A DNA stretch of 64,000 bases, from contig JBBMOL010000369.1 in the NCBI GenBank assembly GCA_037954665.1, positions 248,001 to 312,000 of the forward strand, written 5' to 3'. The position numbers and the translations under genes were made by a program. The stretch comes from Laguncularia racemosa. Taxonomy: Eukaryota; Streptophyta; Magnoliopsida; Myrtales; Combretaceae. Position 1 is the stretch's first letter. The number at the start of each line of letters is the position of its first letter. The notes below the pieces were generated by a model. It saw only the letters and a program-made list of their open reading frames with translations, was not told where the DNA came from and did no database searches. This document shows, piece by piece, positions 32,287-43,007 of this stretch.

Positions 32287-33222
32287 TGATGGGACGATCT
32301 GACCGTTCTAACAAGTTTAAACCTCTACTCAATCCTAGCTTACGATCAGTTCTCAGGCAAGTGTACCTATCGACTAGCAGTATAGCATAGGAGTATAGGT
32401 ATCGATCCCACGAAGACTTATAAGTACTAGTACTAACGATTCTCCTACTATCTAACTTCTCACTATTGATGATCTCAACTATCCTAATTATTGCCTAAAC
32501 CTGAAAGAAACAAATAAAATGAACAAAGTAATTGTAATCAAACACTCCCTTAATTAATTCAATGATCTAAGCATACCCTGCCCAAGATCCACCCCTAATT
32601 CTCATGTAGCTTTTACTCAATTCCACACTATCCGATGATTAATATCCAAACTTTGATCTGCGGAGTTTCTTACACTAGATTAGAGTCTTTCTCAAGATCA
32701 ATAATCCCTAATCCTAATTAAGCCAATTAAGATCTCTCCTCAATTAACATAATCAAGATTGCGTTAGGATCCTAGGACTCTTAATTGAACCAGACCGCAA
32801 TGACCTTGTTCAATACAGAAGACCTCCTATAACCTATCTCTAGGATTACAAGGTGTCTTTTTATTCATGCAAGATCTACTCTATTACCGATTTCTCAATC
32901 TTAATAATAGAGATATAATTCCATCCTAATATTGCGCACATATCAAGATGAATAAACTATAATTACAACATGAACAAACTCAAAGAATAGAATTAAGTTA
33001 TTGAACATCAACAATTCAGTCACATGATACTCAGGGGTTTCTCAAGGGAACGGGTATGAAACAATTAGCCACTCATGAATCTAATAAGAAGAGCAAAACA
33101 TAAAATAATTGAGTCCATAAAGAAAATTCGAACACAAAATATCTTGGCTTCCAATCCGAAACTATTCTGGCAACAGCTCCTGGCAGCAGCTTCTCTTCTC
33201 CAGGGTTTCTCTCATGCCGCCG
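32287..33222 (-). mobile_element. Element D 5' LTR, truncated
   Basis: Matches 24495-25430 nearly base for base, then stops after GCCGCCG where the C' LTR begins. The part equivalent to 25431-26067 (637 bp, including U3 palindromes and TATA) is missing. Confidence 0.92.
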
Positions 33223-34858
33223 TGATAGAGCCATTTTATACTCAATCTTTATAGTATAAATTGTGTTAAATTATTATTGATTTTATAGAAATCATAAGGA
33301 AATGGTACTTTAATTCTATCATCGTGATAAATCAGGTTAAATGGAGTCAAGGATGCCAATTCAAGTATTTTAGAGAAGTCATCTACATCTTGGATCAAGA
33401 CAAGAAATTACACCACCGGAGGAAGCACGGTTTAAGGCACGGCCAAGTTTCAAACCGTGTTACACACTGGACAAGAAGGCGAAAATGAGGACTTTGAACA
33501 GAGAGAGACACGGCTTAAGGCACGGCCGTGGTGGAACCCGTGGGAGAAACTGTGCTTGAAGCCGTGGTGGAAGATAGATGTGCCAAGGAAAAGAAAGTGT
33601 GGAACATCAACCAGATGAAGACACGGCTTTAAATCTAGCCGTGGGTGTAACCGTGCTACACACACTGGATACGGATGAAGACTTGAAGATTATGCACAGA
33701 TGAAGGCACGGCTTGAAATCTGGCCGTGTGTGTAACCGTGGTTCACACTGGGCGCTGTTGAAGACTTGAAGAATATGCACAGAGGATGGCACGGATTAAC
33801 CCACGGCCGTGTGGTGGGGCGTGCCAGGCAGACGAATCTTCACTTCTCGAAATCTACTTGAAAAAGGAAAGATATTTTCGTATCTTGCTAGCAAAAGATC
33901 ACATGCTATCCATCTAATAGTATAAATAGAGCCAACCCTAAAGGGTTAGAACAACTTTTGAACTTTTGAATCTTTGGATCTTGAAGAACCTTGGATCATC
34001 TTGGAGGCAGAGAAGCAGCCGGGTTCATTATGTTTCTATCTTTTATTTTCGTTTTATTGATGAACATGTGTAGCTAAGCTACTTTTCTAGCCAAAGGGTC
34101 ATAGATGTTTAATTCTCCACGAATTGTGAGGTCTAATTGACTTGTATTTATTCTATTCTTTGTTTTCGGGTATTCATATATCTTCTGATTGTTTTGTCAT
34201 TATTATTTTGTTGATTGGTACGAATAGAGCTCTTCTACTTAATTAGCAAGATAATATATTGTCAATTGGCACGTCAAATCCGTAATTGTTTGATTGTTCT
34301 AGTCTTAGTGATGCAATAACATGTTTGGTTGTAAAAGAGATGATCGAATTCATGTTATGGAGGTGTATGATAATGTTTAAATAGGTTATCTTATAATCTA
34401 CTGGCATGAATTGGTGGTCTCTCTAGATTTTAATGCTATTGATAGATTAAATCCTAAGCGCTTGTCTGAGGGATTGTCTAATCAATAAGGGAAATAATTC
34501 GAAGCGCTTGTTGGAGGTTATCGAGAAAGTAAGGAGAGATAGGTTGTTAGAGCTTGTTAATAACCATAACCAATTTATCTAGAACTAAGGATAGAAGATA
34601 TTTGCATCGATGATCAATTCCTAGAATTAAACTATCTTGATTCCTTTGGCTAGGCTTTTTATCAATATTTGATTTTCTCACCTTGCTTTACTTTATTTGA
34701 TTCACAAACAAAACCCCCCATTTTTCTTTTCCTTATTGTTGTATTTGAATAGAAATATCTTTACTAATCTCTGTGGATTCGACCCTACTCACCACTATAT
34801 GCAAATCATATAATTGTCTAAGAGTAGGTTTTATTTTTGTTGGACTCGACACCCATCA
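33223..34858 (+). mobile_element. C' 5' LTR (B family, 1636 bp)
   Basis: Same family as 20382-22119 (TGATAGAGCC...ACACCCATCA) but about 100 bp shorter, lacking the first part of the palindrome array and differing in the leader (33950-34030). TATAAATA at 33921-33928. Palindromes at 33420-33825. It sits inside D's LTR. Confidence 0.93.
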
Positions 34859-34863
34859 AATTT

Positions 34864-34881
34864 TGGCGCCGTTGCTGGGGA
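34864..34881 (+). promoter_or_regulatory. C' primer-binding site (tRNA-Asp)
   Basis: TGGCGCCGTTGCTGGGGA, one transition from perfect. Confidence 0.92.
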
Positions 34882-34909
34882 TTGGTGTCAAATTTATTTC
34901 TATTCTTGT

Positions 34910-37243
34910 ATGACTCGTTCTTCTCAGACAGGTGAACTAACTTATAATCCGGAGATTGAGAAGACTCTAAAGAGATTACGACAAGAAGCTAGATCATCCA
35001 CTAGACCGAACTTAGTATCGGACTTATCTAATTCATCCCTTGATTCTGAAAAAGAGGTCGACATGGCAAATCTCGAGAGAACCTTAAGGGAGTTGGCTGC
35101 ACCGGATGTGAATCAACAACCACTTTGTATTCACTATCCCGAACTAGCTGTGGAATTCGAGTTGAAATCTGGGTTGATACATTTGCTACCCACCTTTCAT
35201 GGTCTTGAGAATGAAGATCCTCATAAGCATTTGAAAGAGTTCCATATAGTGTGTTCTAGTATGAGGCCGCAAGGAATAACCGACGATCAAATCAAGCTAC
35301 GCGCTTTTCCATTTTCCTTAAGTACTAAAGCTAAAGATTGGTTGTTTTATTTGCCTCCAGGTTCTATAACCACATGGACTGATATGGTGAGACTCTTCTT
35401 GGACAAATTCTTTCCCGCATCCAGAGCCGCTGGTATAAGAAGAGAAATTTGTGGTATAAAACAAAGGGACACCGAGACTCTTCACGAGTATTGGGAGAGG
35501 TTCAAGCAACTATGTGCAAGCTGCCCACAACATAGGATATCCGAACAACTCCTTATCCAATACTTCTACGAGGGCCTACTTCCGATGGAAAGAAAGATGA
35601 TGGATGCTGCAAGTGGAGGCGCCATAGTAAACAAAACCCCTGGTCAAGCTATGGAATTGATCTCCATCATGGCTGCCAATTCACAACAATTTGGGTATAG
35701 ACATGATACATCTTCAAGGAAGGTAAATGAGGTAAGTGTGTCTAACCTTGAACATCAAATTTATAATCTAACCTCCCTTGTGCAGCAGCTAGCTCTTGTA
35801 AATACCCAACAGGTGAAAGCTTGTGGAATTTGTGCTGCTCCTAGTCATCCGACCGACATGTGTCCCACATTGCAAGATGACAACCATGAACACGCCAATG
35901 TTGTAGGCGGATTCCCAGGACAGCCACAAAGGAAATATGATCCCTATTCAAACACTTACAATCCCGGATGGAGGGATCATCCTAACTTCCGATATGGCAA
36001 TAACCCTCAACATGTCCAACAATTCCAGCCAAAGCCATCACACCACGTACCCCAAGCTCCTTCCACTTCAGGTATGCCCGTTGAGGATATTGTTCAGTCT
36101 CTAGCTGTGAATACCAAACAATTTCAGGAGGAAACAAAGCAAAGCATTCAAAACTTGGAGCATTAGGTAAGCCAACTTGCTTCAGCTGTCAATAGGTTAG
36201 AAACTCAAGGTAAGTTACCTTCTCAAACTATTCCAAACCCGAAGCAAAGCGTTAATGCCATTACCTTGAGAAGTGGAACAGAATTGCAGGGATCAAATAA
36301 GAAAGGACATCCGTCTAATCTTGAGGAAGAGACCAAGAAAGAGACTTCGACTCCGAGCCAGCAGGGCGACCAGATTAGCAAGTCTCTAGTTGAGCCATCG
36401 AAGGTCACATTGATACCACCTCCTTTCCCCTCCAGATTAGCGAAATCCAAGAAGGAAGCGGAAGAAAAAGAGATTCTGGAAACGTTTCGTAAAGTCGAGG
36501 TAAATATTCCTTTACTTGATGCAATTAAGCAAATACCGCGCTATGCTAGATTCCTCAAGGACTTGTGCACTAACAAAAGGAAGCTAAAAGGTAATGAAAA
36601 GATTAGTGTGAGTGAAAATGTTTCAGCAATTATTCAGAAGAAGCTTCCTCCTAAATGTAAGGACCTAGGTATGTTCACCATTCCTTGCAAAATAGGTAGT
36701 CTTGGAATCGCTAAAGCCATGTGTGATCTAGGAGCTTCTATCAATGTCATGCCTTTGTCTGTTTATCAACGTTTAAATGTTGGTCCTTTAAAGGAAACGG
36801 GTATTATTGTTCAACTTGCTGATAGGTCCAATGTTTATCCTGAGGGAGTTCTAGAGGATGTTTTAGTTCAAGTCAATGGGTTGGTTTTTCCTGCTGATTT
36901 TTATGTGCTTGACATGGACGATAGTGATTCTCATACTTCATCACTAATATTATTAGGGCGACCATTCCTTAAGACTTCTAAAACGAAAATCGATGTAAAT
37001 GATGGCACCCTCACTATGGAATTTGATGGTGAAGTGATTAAATTTAACATTTATGATGCCATGAAACATCCTAACGATATCTCTCCTGTTTTTGTTATGG
37101 ATGCTATTAACCCATCTCCTGTTTTTGTTACGGATGTTATTAACCCATCTCCTGTTTTTGTTGCGGATGTTATTAACCCATTACCACAGGCACCAAGGCT
37201 GGAATCCAAATCCTTATCCGAATATTTAGCCAGGAACGTCTAG
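34910..37243 (+). pseudogene. C' gag-protease, near intact (one stop)
   Basis: ATG 34910 (MTRSSQTGELTYNPEIEKT) opens a 777-codon frame ending TAG 37241-37243, with a single TAG at 36164-36166. Gag core HKHLKEFHIVCSSMR, TTWTDMVRLFLDKFFPAS, HEYWERFKQLCASCPQH; CCHC knuckle CGICAAPSHPTDMC (35821-35862); NPGWRDHPNFRYG; linker; protease CDLGASINVMPLSVYQRL (36724-36777) and LILLGRPFLKTSKTKIDV (36946-36999). A 33-bp triplication extends the C-terminus. No RT follows. The best preserved protein of the window. Confidence 0.94.
37085..37183 (+). repeat. 33-bp tandem triplication at the protease C-terminus
   Basis: Three in-frame units encoding PVFV-D-INPS-like peptides at 37085-37117, 37118-37150 and 37151-37183; B has one unit. 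Confidence 0.9.
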
Positions 37244-37249
37244 CCAAAG

Positions 37250-37286
37250 ACGTTAAAGAAAGGCGCTTCATGGGAGGCAACCCATG
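37250..37286 (+). ncRNA. Conserved post-protease hairpin, C' copy
   Basis: GACGTTAAAGAAAGGCGCTT then CATGGG-AGGCAA-CCCATG (37269-37286), followed by an A-run. Confidence 0.6.
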
Positions 37287-37559
37287 TAAAAAAAAAAAAA
37301 AAAAAGAAAGAAAAAAAAAAGTTTTGTTTTGCATTAGTTTTGGTTTGTTTTAGTTTTGTTTTGTTTTAGTTTAGTTTGTTTTGATTTTAGTGTAGTTTTG
37401 AACTCTTTGGATCGGCTGCAGCAAGGATACATATCATTAGATGACACTTTCTAGAGCTTAAAGGAAGCACTCCAATACCAAGGAAGTACCAATATTTCCT
37501 CTCTCTTATTCTCTAATGCCCTTTGTGTTGTTAACTCCTCTACAATTGAGCTGAATTAG

Positions 37560-37600
37560 GAACAGTGAGGACACTGTTCAAGCTAAGTGTGGGGGAGAGG
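37560..37600 (+). promoter_or_regulatory. C'/B internal hairpin-polypurine module
   Basis: GAACAGTG-AGGA-CACTGTTC (37560-37579), 4 nt, TAAGTGTGGGGGAGAGG (37584-37600). Perfect 8-bp stem. Confidence 0.82.
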
Positions 37601-38601
37601 ATAATAAAATATAGAGAATAGAGAACTAACTTATACTCTGAATGTTTGTCCTTAAGCAATTTTAAGCAAAATTTTTTTTTCAAAATTATCATCAAATCTA
37701 GAGATTGTACTAAATGTTGTAATAAGCATCTACAAAATGTGAAATTGACTTGTTCAAATGTTTTACTCACCCACTGCTGTGATTAGAATACATGGTTAAA
37801 ATTAAGTAGTGAAATCTTTAAGAAACAAATTTACTTTGTATTTAGCTTTAGAATTGGAAGTCTAAGAGTAAGTCGAGTCCCTAAGTGAAAAATAAACAAG
37901 TTTACTTCTAGGTTATATTAGCTACTGTATACTCTTTGAAGTTGTTTGTAAAGCAATCATAACACTTAGTGGAAAAAAAAAAAAAAAGAATCAAGCATAG
38001 CCATTACTTCAATGATTCAACTAATTGAGTTAAGAGTATTCAAACATGAATGTTAGAGTGAGGAAGAGTCCGTAGGGGTATCTCAAAACCCGGTCACTTG
38101 AGTGATGAGCTCGGGATGTTGCCGACTCAATGAACTCACTATAACGATAAGGGCGAAAAAGGCAAAAGTTCATGAAAAGAAGCGGGCAAAAACCCGTCAA
38201 AATAGATGCTTGAATAAATCAAAAGAACATTCATTGAATAAAACAAAGATGTATAAAAGGAAGAATATCTAGCAAAGAGCTTATACTATATGCTTTTACT
38301 TTATGTTGCAAGGATTATATGTTTGCTAATGTCCAATGAAGTTTAATTGGGTGTTTTTCCTTAGTGGATTAAGTATTTACTTTTGGAATAAAAAATTCTT
38401 TTGCTAAACATGAGGATTAAAGTTTGTTTTGTTTAGATTAGCTATTGAATTTTGTCCATAGTAATTTGATCACAGGAAACCAATTGGGTTGAAGTAGTAG
38501 ACATTAAATTACAAGTCATGAATTACAAATGAATAGATGCTTGGAATGATGAAAAGAAAGTTTGTATAATCTATGACAGATTTCTCAATTGATTTGATGC
38601 A
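37601..38601 (+). other. B/C' 3' non-coding region
   Basis: AT-rich with no ORF above about 75 codons and no recognised product. Somewhere between 34859 and 38641 the recombination switch from C' to B should lie. Confidence 0.4.
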
Positions 38602-38641
38602 ATTGCTTGAGGACAAGCAAGAGTTTAAGTGTGGGGGAATT
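38602..38641 (+). promoter_or_regulatory. B terminal polypurine tract with hairpin module
   Basis: ATTGCTTG-AGGA-CAAGCAAG (38602-38621; 7 of 8 pairs), 4 nt, TAAGTGTGGGGGAATT directly against the 3' LTR. Confidence 0.88.
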
Positions 38642-40380
38642 TGATAGAGCCATTTTATACTCAATCTTTATAGTATAAATTGTGTTAAATTATTATTGAT
38701 TTTATAGAAATCATAAGGAAATGGTACTTTAATTCTATCATCGTGATAAATCAGGTTAAATGGAGTCAAGGATGCCAATTCAAGTAAATTAGAGAAGTCA
38801 TCTACAACTTGGTTCAAAGACAAGGATTTACACCGTTGGAGGGAAGTACATGAGCGTGTAATTGAAGTACACGGTCGTGTACTTGGTTTTGAATCAATAG
38901 GAAGATACACGGTTGAAGTACACCGCCGTGTATCGGAAGCACGGTTTGAGGCACGGCCATGGCGCAAACCGTGCTACACACTGGACCAGAAGGCGAAAAT
39001 GAGGACTTTGAACAGAGAGAGACACGACTTAGGGCACGGCCGTGGTGGAAGCCGTGGGAGAAACCGTGCTTGGAGCCGTGGTGGAAGCTAGACGTGCCAA
39101 GGAGAAGAAAGTGTGGAATATCAACCAGATGAAGGCACGGCTTGAAATCTAGCCATGGGTATAACCGTGGTACACACTGGACATGGATGAAGACTTGAAG
39201 ATTATGCACAGATGAAGGCACGACTTGAAATCTGGCCGTGTGTGTAACCGTGGTTCACACTGGGCGCGGATGAAGACTTGAAGAATATGCACAGAGGATG
39301 GCATAGCTTGACCCACGGCCGTGTGTTGGGGCATGCCAGGCAGACGAATCTTCACTTCTCGAAATCTACTTGGAAAAGGAAAGATATTTTCGTATCTTAC
39401 TAGCAAAAGATCACATGCTATCTCCCTAACAATATAAATAGAACCAACCCTAGAGGGTTAAGACAACTTTGAAACTTTGGAATCTTGGATCACCTTGGAG
39501 ACAAGAAGGAAACGCGGAGGCAGTGCAGGCAGCCGGAAACAGAGGCTTGTTATTTTTTTATTTTTATTTTTCGTTTTATTGATGAACATGAGTAGCTAAG
39601 CTACTTTTCTAGCCAAAGGGTCATAGATGTTTAATTCTCCACGAATTGTGAGGTCTAATTGACTTGTATTTATTCTATTCTTTGCTTTCAGGTATTCATA
39701 TATCTTCTGATCGTTTTGTCATTATTATCTTTGTTGATTGGTATAAATAGAGCTCTTCTACTCAATTAGCAAGTTAATATATTGTCAACTAGCATGTCCA
39801 ATCCGTAATTGTTTGATTGTTCTAGTCTTAGTGACGCAATAACATGTTTGGTTATAAAAGAGATGATCGAATTCATGTTATGGAGGTGTGTGATCATGTT
39901 TAAATAGGTTATCTTATAATCTACTGGCATGAATTGGTGGTCTGTCTAGATCTTAATGCTATTGATAAATTAAATCCTAAGCGCTTGTCTAGGGTTGTTT
40001 AATCAATAAGAGAAATAATTCAAAGCGTTCGTCTGAGGTTATCGAGGAAGTAAGGAGAGATAGGTTGTTAGAGCTTGTTAATAACCATAACCAGTTTATC
40101 TAGGAACAAGAATAGAGAACATTTGCATCGATGATCAATTCCTTGAATTAAACTATCTTGATTCCTTTGGCTAGGCTTTTTATCAATATACAACTTTCTT
40201 ATCTTGTTTTAACTTTATTCGATTCACAAACCAAACCCCCCATTTTCCTTTTCCTTTTATTCTCCTTGAATAGAAATAAGTTTAACCAATCTCTGTGGAT
40301 TCGACCCTACTCACCACTATATGCAAATCATATAATTATCTAGGAGTAGGTTTTATTTTTGTTGGATTTGACACCCATCA
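38642..40380 (+). mobile_element. Element B 3' LTR (1739 bp)
   Basis: Near-identical partner of 20382-22119, including the part of the palindrome array that C' lacks (38830-39330). TATAAATA at 39433-39440. Followed by the target duplication CCGGC (40381-40385). Confidence 0.95.
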
Positions 40381-40503
40381 CCGGCCCCCAAGGTGCACAG
40401 AGGGCGCTACGCCCCTGCTATACGGGGGCGTATGGATCACCGGCCGGCCTCCAAGGTGCACAAAGGGCGCTACGGCCCTTCCATACGGGGCGTATGGGCG
40501 ACC
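40381..40503 (+). promoter_or_regulatory. E internal palindrome block, right piece (U3-like)
   Basis: Two tandem units of about 64 bp: AAGGTGCACAGAGGGCGCTA and AAGGTGCACAAAGGGCGCTA, each followed by ACG(C/G)CCCTT/TGC and a CATACGGG(G)..CGTATGG palindrome. The same unit occurs in the E 3' LTR (about 44512-44555). It lies upstream of ORF2 and is followed by TTTAAAAAAAAA and a CT-rich leader. Confidence 0.75.
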
Positions 40504-41388
40504 TTTAAAAAAAAAACACTCCCTTCTCTCTCTCTTCATTTTTGTTTCCTCTCTCATCTGCATCTATCTCTCTCTCTTTCTTCCCCACAAGCTATCACTC
40601 TCCTTCACAACACACACACTAAACTTCACAAAATCATCTTCTTCTTCCTCTTTTCCACCTCTCACGGCACGTTAAAGGTATGTTCTCTCTTCCTCTTCTC
40701 AATGTTGTCTTCCAATTCGGATGTGCATCTTGTGGGCTGCTACACGCAAGTGAGGGCTAGTTGATTTTCGTTTTTGGGATTTTTTATTTTGGTTCCTTGT
40801 TCCATTTCATTGTATGATTAGAGATTATATCTTGTTATGCTAGGGGGTTTCGAAATATGCAGTAGTTTTTCGAATTTCAATTTGCAAATTTGGTTCCATC
40901 ACTCAATCCTTGCGCAATTGGTAGTCTAACAAGGGGCTTTTGTGTTCTACTACTTCCTACCATGTTTATTGTGTAAATAATCCTTCTAGACATCAATCTT
41001 CACTCTCAAGACCATAACTTTACAGATTTTTCAGGATGAGGATAGGGGTTTTAGTGTAAGCACTATAAGTCCTCTTGTTCATCTATAATGTGCTTCCAAT
41101 TGTATATGATTGCTTAATGCTGCTTCATTTCCAAGTTTAAACACATGCATTGTACAATTCATACTCTCCCTCATTAGTGAAATGATGTCTAGATGTTGTC
41201 AATATCCCCTTGCATAGACTATACTTTTTGGCATCACGCATTCTATCCTTGCATCATGTTTTTAGGCTATGTACTTCACTCTCTTCACTCAAAGTATGCC
41301 TCGTTGATCAACTCTATCGCATTTGCATGGTAGAATAGCAATTAGGAACCATTTTGTACCTTATTTCTTTGTAGTTAAACTCCTGTAG
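40504..41388 (+). other. E ORF2 leader
   Basis: Begins with an A-run and about 150 bp of CT-rich sequence (TCTCTCTC, CTTCTTCTTCC), then ordinary AT-rich sequence to ATG 41389. D and G have a similar CT-rich stretch at this place. An intron is possible; no confident splice sites. Confidence 0.5.
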
Positions 41389-42579
41389 ATGGCCCCCAAG
41401 AAGAAAAAGACACAAGGGAAGAGAAGCAGAACGGAACAAGGGCGTAGCAGTATAACGATACCCAAGGGATTCAATGATGCTCAAGCTGACCTCTATAGAA
41501 AATTGATGGGGAAGAAGCAAATTGTCCCCAACATCTGTGTGAATCCCGCACTGATTCGGGAATATGGACAAAAGCGGCAATTCGAGAGACTCTTGTCTAC
41601 CCCCGCTTGGACCACCCTCCTTTCCACCCGCGAAAAGATCTACAGAGGGCTAACACTTGAGTTTCTAGCCACCTTTAGAATCCACAGACTGAACCGCCTC
41701 TTTGGCTTAGACAACGAGGTCTCATTTCGAGCCTTTGGGAAACATCATACACTTTCAATGACCCAGTTTTGTGAGTACACGAGGTTATATTCATCAGAGT
41801 TCATAGCTAGCGACGAGTTTCGAGCATTGCCAACTACATTACCAAGGGATTTAATGATCTCTGAAATTTGGCGTTGCTTCGGCAGGACTTCTAATTATGA
41901 TTCTTCGTTCTCCCATGGCTCTCATCTAAAGAAGCCAAGTTACCAAATCCTTCACTTGCTCTTGGCTCACTCCGTTTATGGAAGTCTCCAATCCACCGGG
42001 GTAGTAAGTCAACCAGAACTTTATGCCATGTGGAGTATGATTATCGAAACTCGAGTGAATGTGGGAGTCGAGTTAGCTTTTGCCATCAGACAACAGGGTC
42101 AACTCTCTAAGCGAGGTGTATTTTGTGGGGCATATATCACAACAGTTCTCAAAAACATGGAGGAATTCCCCCTACAACCACCAGCAGATGAAGTAGGAGA
42201 GTCTCTCCTGATGAGTGAAAATGTGCTTATTCAATTTAACATTCCCAAGGTTGCAGAAGGAGAATCCTCATCAGAGGAAGAGATGGAAGCACCTCAAAAT
42301 GACACCTCCCGACGACTAGATGCATTGACAAATGAAGTGTGAAAGTTTCGCAGGAAATATAAAAGCCTAAAACGATATATCCGAGCTTTTGCTCGCTAAC
42401 TAAAAGTCAAATTACCCGAATGCATTTCATCATCCTCCTCATCTAGCGATGATGGAGATGGAGGTCAGCATGTCAGAAGGGAGGGAGAAAAGAGTGGAAG
42501 TCAAGGAGAAGAAGAGGATGACATAGAGCAGCAAATAGACGAATATGAGGAGGAAGCAGAAACTGAGGAGGAAGCCTAG
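41389..42579 (+). pseudogene. E ORF2, Athila second ORF (putative plant transposon protein family)
   Basis: ATG 41389 opens 396 codons ending TAG 42577-42579, with in-frame TGA 42340-42342 and TAA 42397-42399. N-terminus MAPKKKKTQGKRSR is nuclear-localisation-like. The globular part (residues about 45-270) aligns with D ORF2: LTLEFLATFRIHR, NEVSFRAFGKHHTLSMTQF, EFIASDEFRALPTTLPRDL, QILHLLLAHSVYG, GVVSQPELYAMWSMIIETRVNVG. C-terminal Ser-run and acidic tail (DDIEQQIDEYEEEAETEEEA). No transmembrane segment is evident, so an envelope role is not supported by the sequence. Function unknown. Confidence 0.87.
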
Positions 42580-42967
42580 TCCTCTTAGCTGCCAGCTTTC
42601 TTTTTCTTCGGTTCTTTTTCTTTAGTTAACCGTGTGAGAGAGAGAGCAAACTTTGTAACTTTTTCTATCTTTAGACTCTTGCCTCACTTTGTTTTTCTTT
42701 AGTTAACTGTCTTACTTTCCTATCAGTAATTGTCTTTTCTATCTTACTTTATTGTGGATATCAGTAACTTTTGAGGATGTAGAGATCGTAGATTCTTCTT
42801 CACTTTTGCTGCAAGAACTTTTTAACTTTCTTGTTTCTCAACTCGTGGCGGTTTGTGAGGTCGATGCATGCTGACCTAGATTCAGGGGAGCACTAGTTCT
42901 TTTCTTTCCTTATTACATAATAACTTGTTCATGCATTTGTTTTCTCTTACTTCGGAATTATATGTCA

Positions 42968-43007
42968 AGACATTGGGGACAATGTCTCATTTAATTGTGG
43001 GGGAGAA
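42968..43007 (+). promoter_or_regulatory. E internal hairpin-polypurine module
   Basis: AGACATTG-GGGA-CAATGTCT (42968-42987), perfect 8-bp stem, 4 nt, TAATTGTGGGGGAGAA (42992-43007). Confidence 0.82.

Larger units (their letters stand above)
24495..33222 (-). mobile_element. Minus-strand Athila-type element D (gag-protease plus ORF2, no pol)
   Basis: Inserted in B after catta (24490-24494). Low-coordinate 3' LTR 24495-26067, polypurine module, ORF2 27753-29123, protease and gag 29731-32097, perfect tRNA-Asp primer site 32263-32280, and a 5' LTR 32287-33222 that is cut short by the C' LTR. RT, RNase H and integrase are absent between protease and ORF2. Its two LTR copies are nearly identical where they overlap, so the insertion is recent. 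Confidence 0.93.
20382..40380 (+). mobile_element. Non-autonomous gag-protease element B (Athila-derived), chimeric with C'
   Basis: Bounded by two LTRs of 1738 and 1739 bp (20382-22119 and 38642-40380) that are near identical to each other, and flanked by CCGGC at 20377-20381 and 40381-40385. Inside are a tRNA-Asp primer site, gag and protease, then element D and a third LTR. No RT, RNase H or integrase. The matching target duplication shows the outer LTRs belong to one insertion, although the interior has been rearranged. Confidence 0.85.

Noticed and set aside
33223..40380. C' as a simple complete element with LTRs 33223-34858 and 38642-40380
   Set aside because: The flanks CGCCG and CCGGC do not match, while CCGGC pairs 20382 with 40380; the two LTRs also differ by an array segment of about 100 bp.
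41389..42579. Calling ORF2 an envelope gene
   Set aside because: It is in the env-like position, but the translation shows a basic N-terminus and no signal peptide, membrane helix or fusion-like segment.
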